From: QQUD01 sp039029915
GTDB taxonomy: Bacteria; Chloroflexota; Anaerolineae; Promineifilales; Promineifilaceae
Assembly (NCBI GenBank): GCA_039029915.1
Contig: JBCCFD010000080.1
Location: 1-22,495 of the forward strand
Reading direction: 5' to 3'
Length of the DNA: 22,495 bases
A program made the translations under genes and the position numbers. Shown one piece after another: positions 20,715 through 22,495 of the stretch (its first letter is position 1; every line of letters begins with the position of its first letter). The notes under the pieces are model-generated. The model worked only from the letters and a program-made list of their open reading frames with translations. It was not told where the DNA came from and searched no databases.

Positions 20715-22495
20715 ATGTCAACAAATCCAAAAATTTCAAGAACTGAGCTTTTAGATAGCTCTGTTCTTCGCGACTCATTTACCGACCAACTTGCTGATCA
20801 GACTTATTATCAGCCTATCCCCAATCCCGATTTAGCCGGCTCTTTTGAAAAACCTGTATGGCGCGTTTTATTCGAAATGGTGTCTGATCCTTCGCGGAAA
20901 TTTGGTTTAGATATTAATGGGGAAGTGACGTTTGGTCGAACGGATGACTCGCTTGGTGAATTTGATTTGACGCCTTATGATGCTGATCTTTCAGGCGTTT
21001 CTCGAAAGCACATTTTAATTAGACCTACCGCTAACAATCTGTTGGTTATGGATTTGGGAAGCACCAATGGCACAACCCGAAACGGCCGTTCTATTGGTAT
21101 CAAAACACCATATTCTTTAATTGATGGTGATATTATTTCCCTAGGAAAACTGCAGCTTTACGTTCACATCATTGAACGCCCCCACATTCAAACCCAACCA
21201 TTAATCAGCCGAGATTCGACAGTAACTGAAGCTTTAGCTTCTATTGCCAAAGCCATCACATCTCAGATTGATTTAGACAACGTGCTCAACCAAGTGGCCC
21301 AAACTGCCAAAACATTAACATCGGCTGGTGAGGCTGACATTTGGCTCGTTGACCAAACGACGGGTGAGCTTTTCCCTGAGGTGCAGCGCAGCACGGCGAT
21401 GTTAAATGGTAACTTCACCTCTCAATTCCAAATGAATCACGATCCTTTAGTTAGCAAGGTGATTCAGTCTGGTAAGCCTGCACGAGCCCAGAAAAATCCG
21501 ACAACGAATCAACATCGCTTGAACACAGGCCATATGATGGAAGCGCTGGCCTATATCCCAATTATGCTAGGAGGGATTGCGTTTGGCGTGTTGCGGGTGG
21601 GCCACAAAGAGTCAGGAAGTCAATTTGATGAGCGTGATGAACAGCTTTTACTGGCTATTGCTGACTTTGCCGCGATTGCCATTCAGAATGCGCGTTTATT
21701 CCAATCAACCGATGAAGAGCTTCAGCGACGCGTGCGTGAATTGTCCGCCCTAAACGAGGTGTCTCGCGCTGTGTCTGCTTCGCTTGAATTTAAAGATGTT
21801 TATCAGGTTTTGGTTGATGAAATTAACAAATACTGCCCTGTCGAAGAGGTTCGGCTCTATTTGCGGGATCGTAATCACGATTTCGTGAAATTGCACGATG
21901 GCGTTGATGATAAAATGCATCAATACCCTATGAATCGCGGTTTCGTTGGGGCAGTTATTCGAGAAAGCGATGCAATTGTTGCCAATGATTTATCTGAGAT
22001 TGAAGAATTATATGATGAATCTCTTGATAATGTAAACGGCCGTAAAGCCCACTCTATCGCTGGTATTCCCTTAAAAATTCAGGAACGCGTTGTGGGTGTT
22101 CTGACTCTTCTAAATAAAACAGATCGCGAATTTACCGAAGAGAACATTGCTCTTCTCCTTGCCTTTGCAAACCCCGTTGCGACAGCTATTGAGAACAGCT
22201 CACTATTTGCCGAATCCATTCGGCAGCGACGGGCGATTCAAGCCACAGCCGCCACTTTGACCCAGCCGTTGCTTTTGCTAGATGATATGGGGAACCTACT
22301 CGTATCAAATGATGCCGCTAATGAACTGCTGGGAACCAGCATGTCGCAGCTATTTGAAGCAATAAGTACTGGGGTTGGCCGAACGTCAGAAGTTGTGATT
22401 GGAGAAAAAACATACCTTTCAACGACCCAGCATTTAGCAGACGTGGGGACGATCATTGTGATGCAGGATATCACCTACGTGAAGCAGCTTGAGGA
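20715..22495 (+). CDS. FHA-GAF-GAF-PAS signalling protein, 3' end outside window
   Basis: The open frame from ATG 20715 runs off the window after 593 complete codons. GAGAGG (20698-20703) gives the SD. Domains: FHA (about 68-152) with the phosphothreonine-binding pattern GRTDD (74-78), SRKH (96-99) and STNGT (116-120); GAF1 (about 187-328, ending FAAIAIQNARLF); GAF2 (about 357-498, ending VATAIENSSLF); and a PAS-like segment (about 505-590, LLLDDMGNLLVSNDAANELLG to MQDITYVKQLE). Such arrays usually end in a histidine kinase, cyclase or phosphatase, but the output domain is not visible. The intact FHA could read phospho-Thr made by a Ser/Thr kinase. Two palindromes (21081, 22035) are within it. 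Confidence 0.88.
   Translation, partial: MSTNPKISRTELLDSSVLRDSFTDQLADQTYYQPIPNPDLAGSFEKPVWRVLFEMVSDPSRKFGLDINGEVTFGRTDDSLGEFDLTPYDADLSGVSRKHILIRPTANNLLVMDLGSTNGTTRNGRSIGIKTPYSLIDGDIISLGKLQLYVHIIERPHIQTQPLISRDSTVTEALASIAKAITSQIDLDNVLNQVAQTAKTLTSAGEADIWLVDQTTGELFPEVQRSTAMLNGNFTSQFQMNHDPLVSKVIQSGKPARAQKNPTTNQHRLNTGHMMEALAYIPIMLGGIAFGVLRVGHKESGSQFDERDEQLLLAIADFAAIAIQNARLFQSTDEELQRRVRELSALNEVSRAVSASLEFKDVYQVLVDEINKYCPVEEVRLYLRDRNHDFVKLHDGVDDKMHQYPMNRGFVGAVIRESDAIVANDLSEIEELYDESLDNVNGRKAHSIAGIPLKIQERVVGVLTLLNKTDREFTEENIALLLAFANPVATAIENSSLFAESIRQRRAIQATAATLTQPLLLLDDMGNLLVSNDAANELLGTSMSQLFEAISTGVGRTSEVVIGEKTYLSTTQHLADVGTIIVMQDITYVKQLE

Larger units (their letters stand above)
54..22044. repeat. Dispersed palindrome ACGGCCGT / AACGGCCGTT, at least 29 copies
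   Basis: Full AACGGCCGTT starts at 54, 349, 447, 1460, 3786, 4972, 7994, 9723, 10287, 14261, 14344, 14411, 15214, 15838, 18236, 20054 and 21081 (17 copies). ACGGCCGT with one or both outer bases changed occurs in 10-mers starting at 1035, 2331, 6967, 10473, 11092, 11520, 13023, 15544, 17289, 19462, 19768 and 22035. Only about five other CGGCCG sites lack the A...T flanks. A random 8-mer would be expected about 0.3 times in this length. All copies are inside coding genes. Confidence 0.9.

Noticed and set aside
54..22044. AACGGCCGTT copies as CRISPR repeats, REP elements or insertion-sequence remnants
   Set aside because: Spacing is irregular, flanks are unrelated, and the 10-mer is embedded in intact genes without duplications.

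Overview
The window looks like chromosome from a moderate-GC (by eye mid-40s %) free-living bacterium, most likely a Chloroflexota (Anaerolineae-like) lineage. This is inferred from gene style: a Ser/Thr-kinase/FGE-fold fusion, an FHA-GAF-GAF-PAS sensor, a DUF3592 membrane protein, a lipoprotein with a long Pro/Thr linker, and frequent TTG/GTG starts. No rRNA, tRNA, CRISPR, IS element or phage gene was seen.

Layout. (1) 1-4731, plus strand: end of a family I pyrophosphatase-like gene; a membrane kinase-fold/FGE-fold fusion whose kinase domain has lost both catalytic aspartates; a MATE efflux protein starting one base after it; and a DUF3592 protein. (2) 4757-6718, minus strand: a MerR/GyrI-type regulator followed by a zinc-independent MDR quinone-oxidoreductase-like gene, with a MerR-type promoter (19-bp spacer and centred dyad) between them. 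(3) 6779-13272, minus strand: a compact aromatic-acid operon, pobA-pcaC-pcaH-pcaG-pcaB, then a catechol/hydroxyquinol-type intradiol dioxygenase and a fused two-domain 3-oxoacid CoA-transferase. It carries 4-hydroxybenzoate through protocatechuate into the beta-ketoadipate pathway, but pcaD and the thiolase are not in the window. (4) 13449-16273, plus strand, divergent: a GntR/FCD regulator, an amidase-signature hydrolase and an SGNH lipoprotein. Two TGTATACA operators lie between pobA and the regulator gene. (5) 16455-18944: a hybrid PAS histidine kinase behind a leader with mutually exclusive pairings. (6) 18962-20116, minus: a GT2 glycosyltransferase. (7) A roughly 600-bp gene-free stretch full of inverted repeats. 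(8) 20715 to the edge: an FHA-GAF-GAF-PAS signalling protein that runs off the window.

The strongest unexplained signal is dispersed. The palindrome ACGGCCGT, usually as AACGGCCGTT, occurs at least 29 times, always inside genes, in all three reading frames and throughout the window. This resembles the HIP1 palindrome of cyanobacteria, but with a different sequence.
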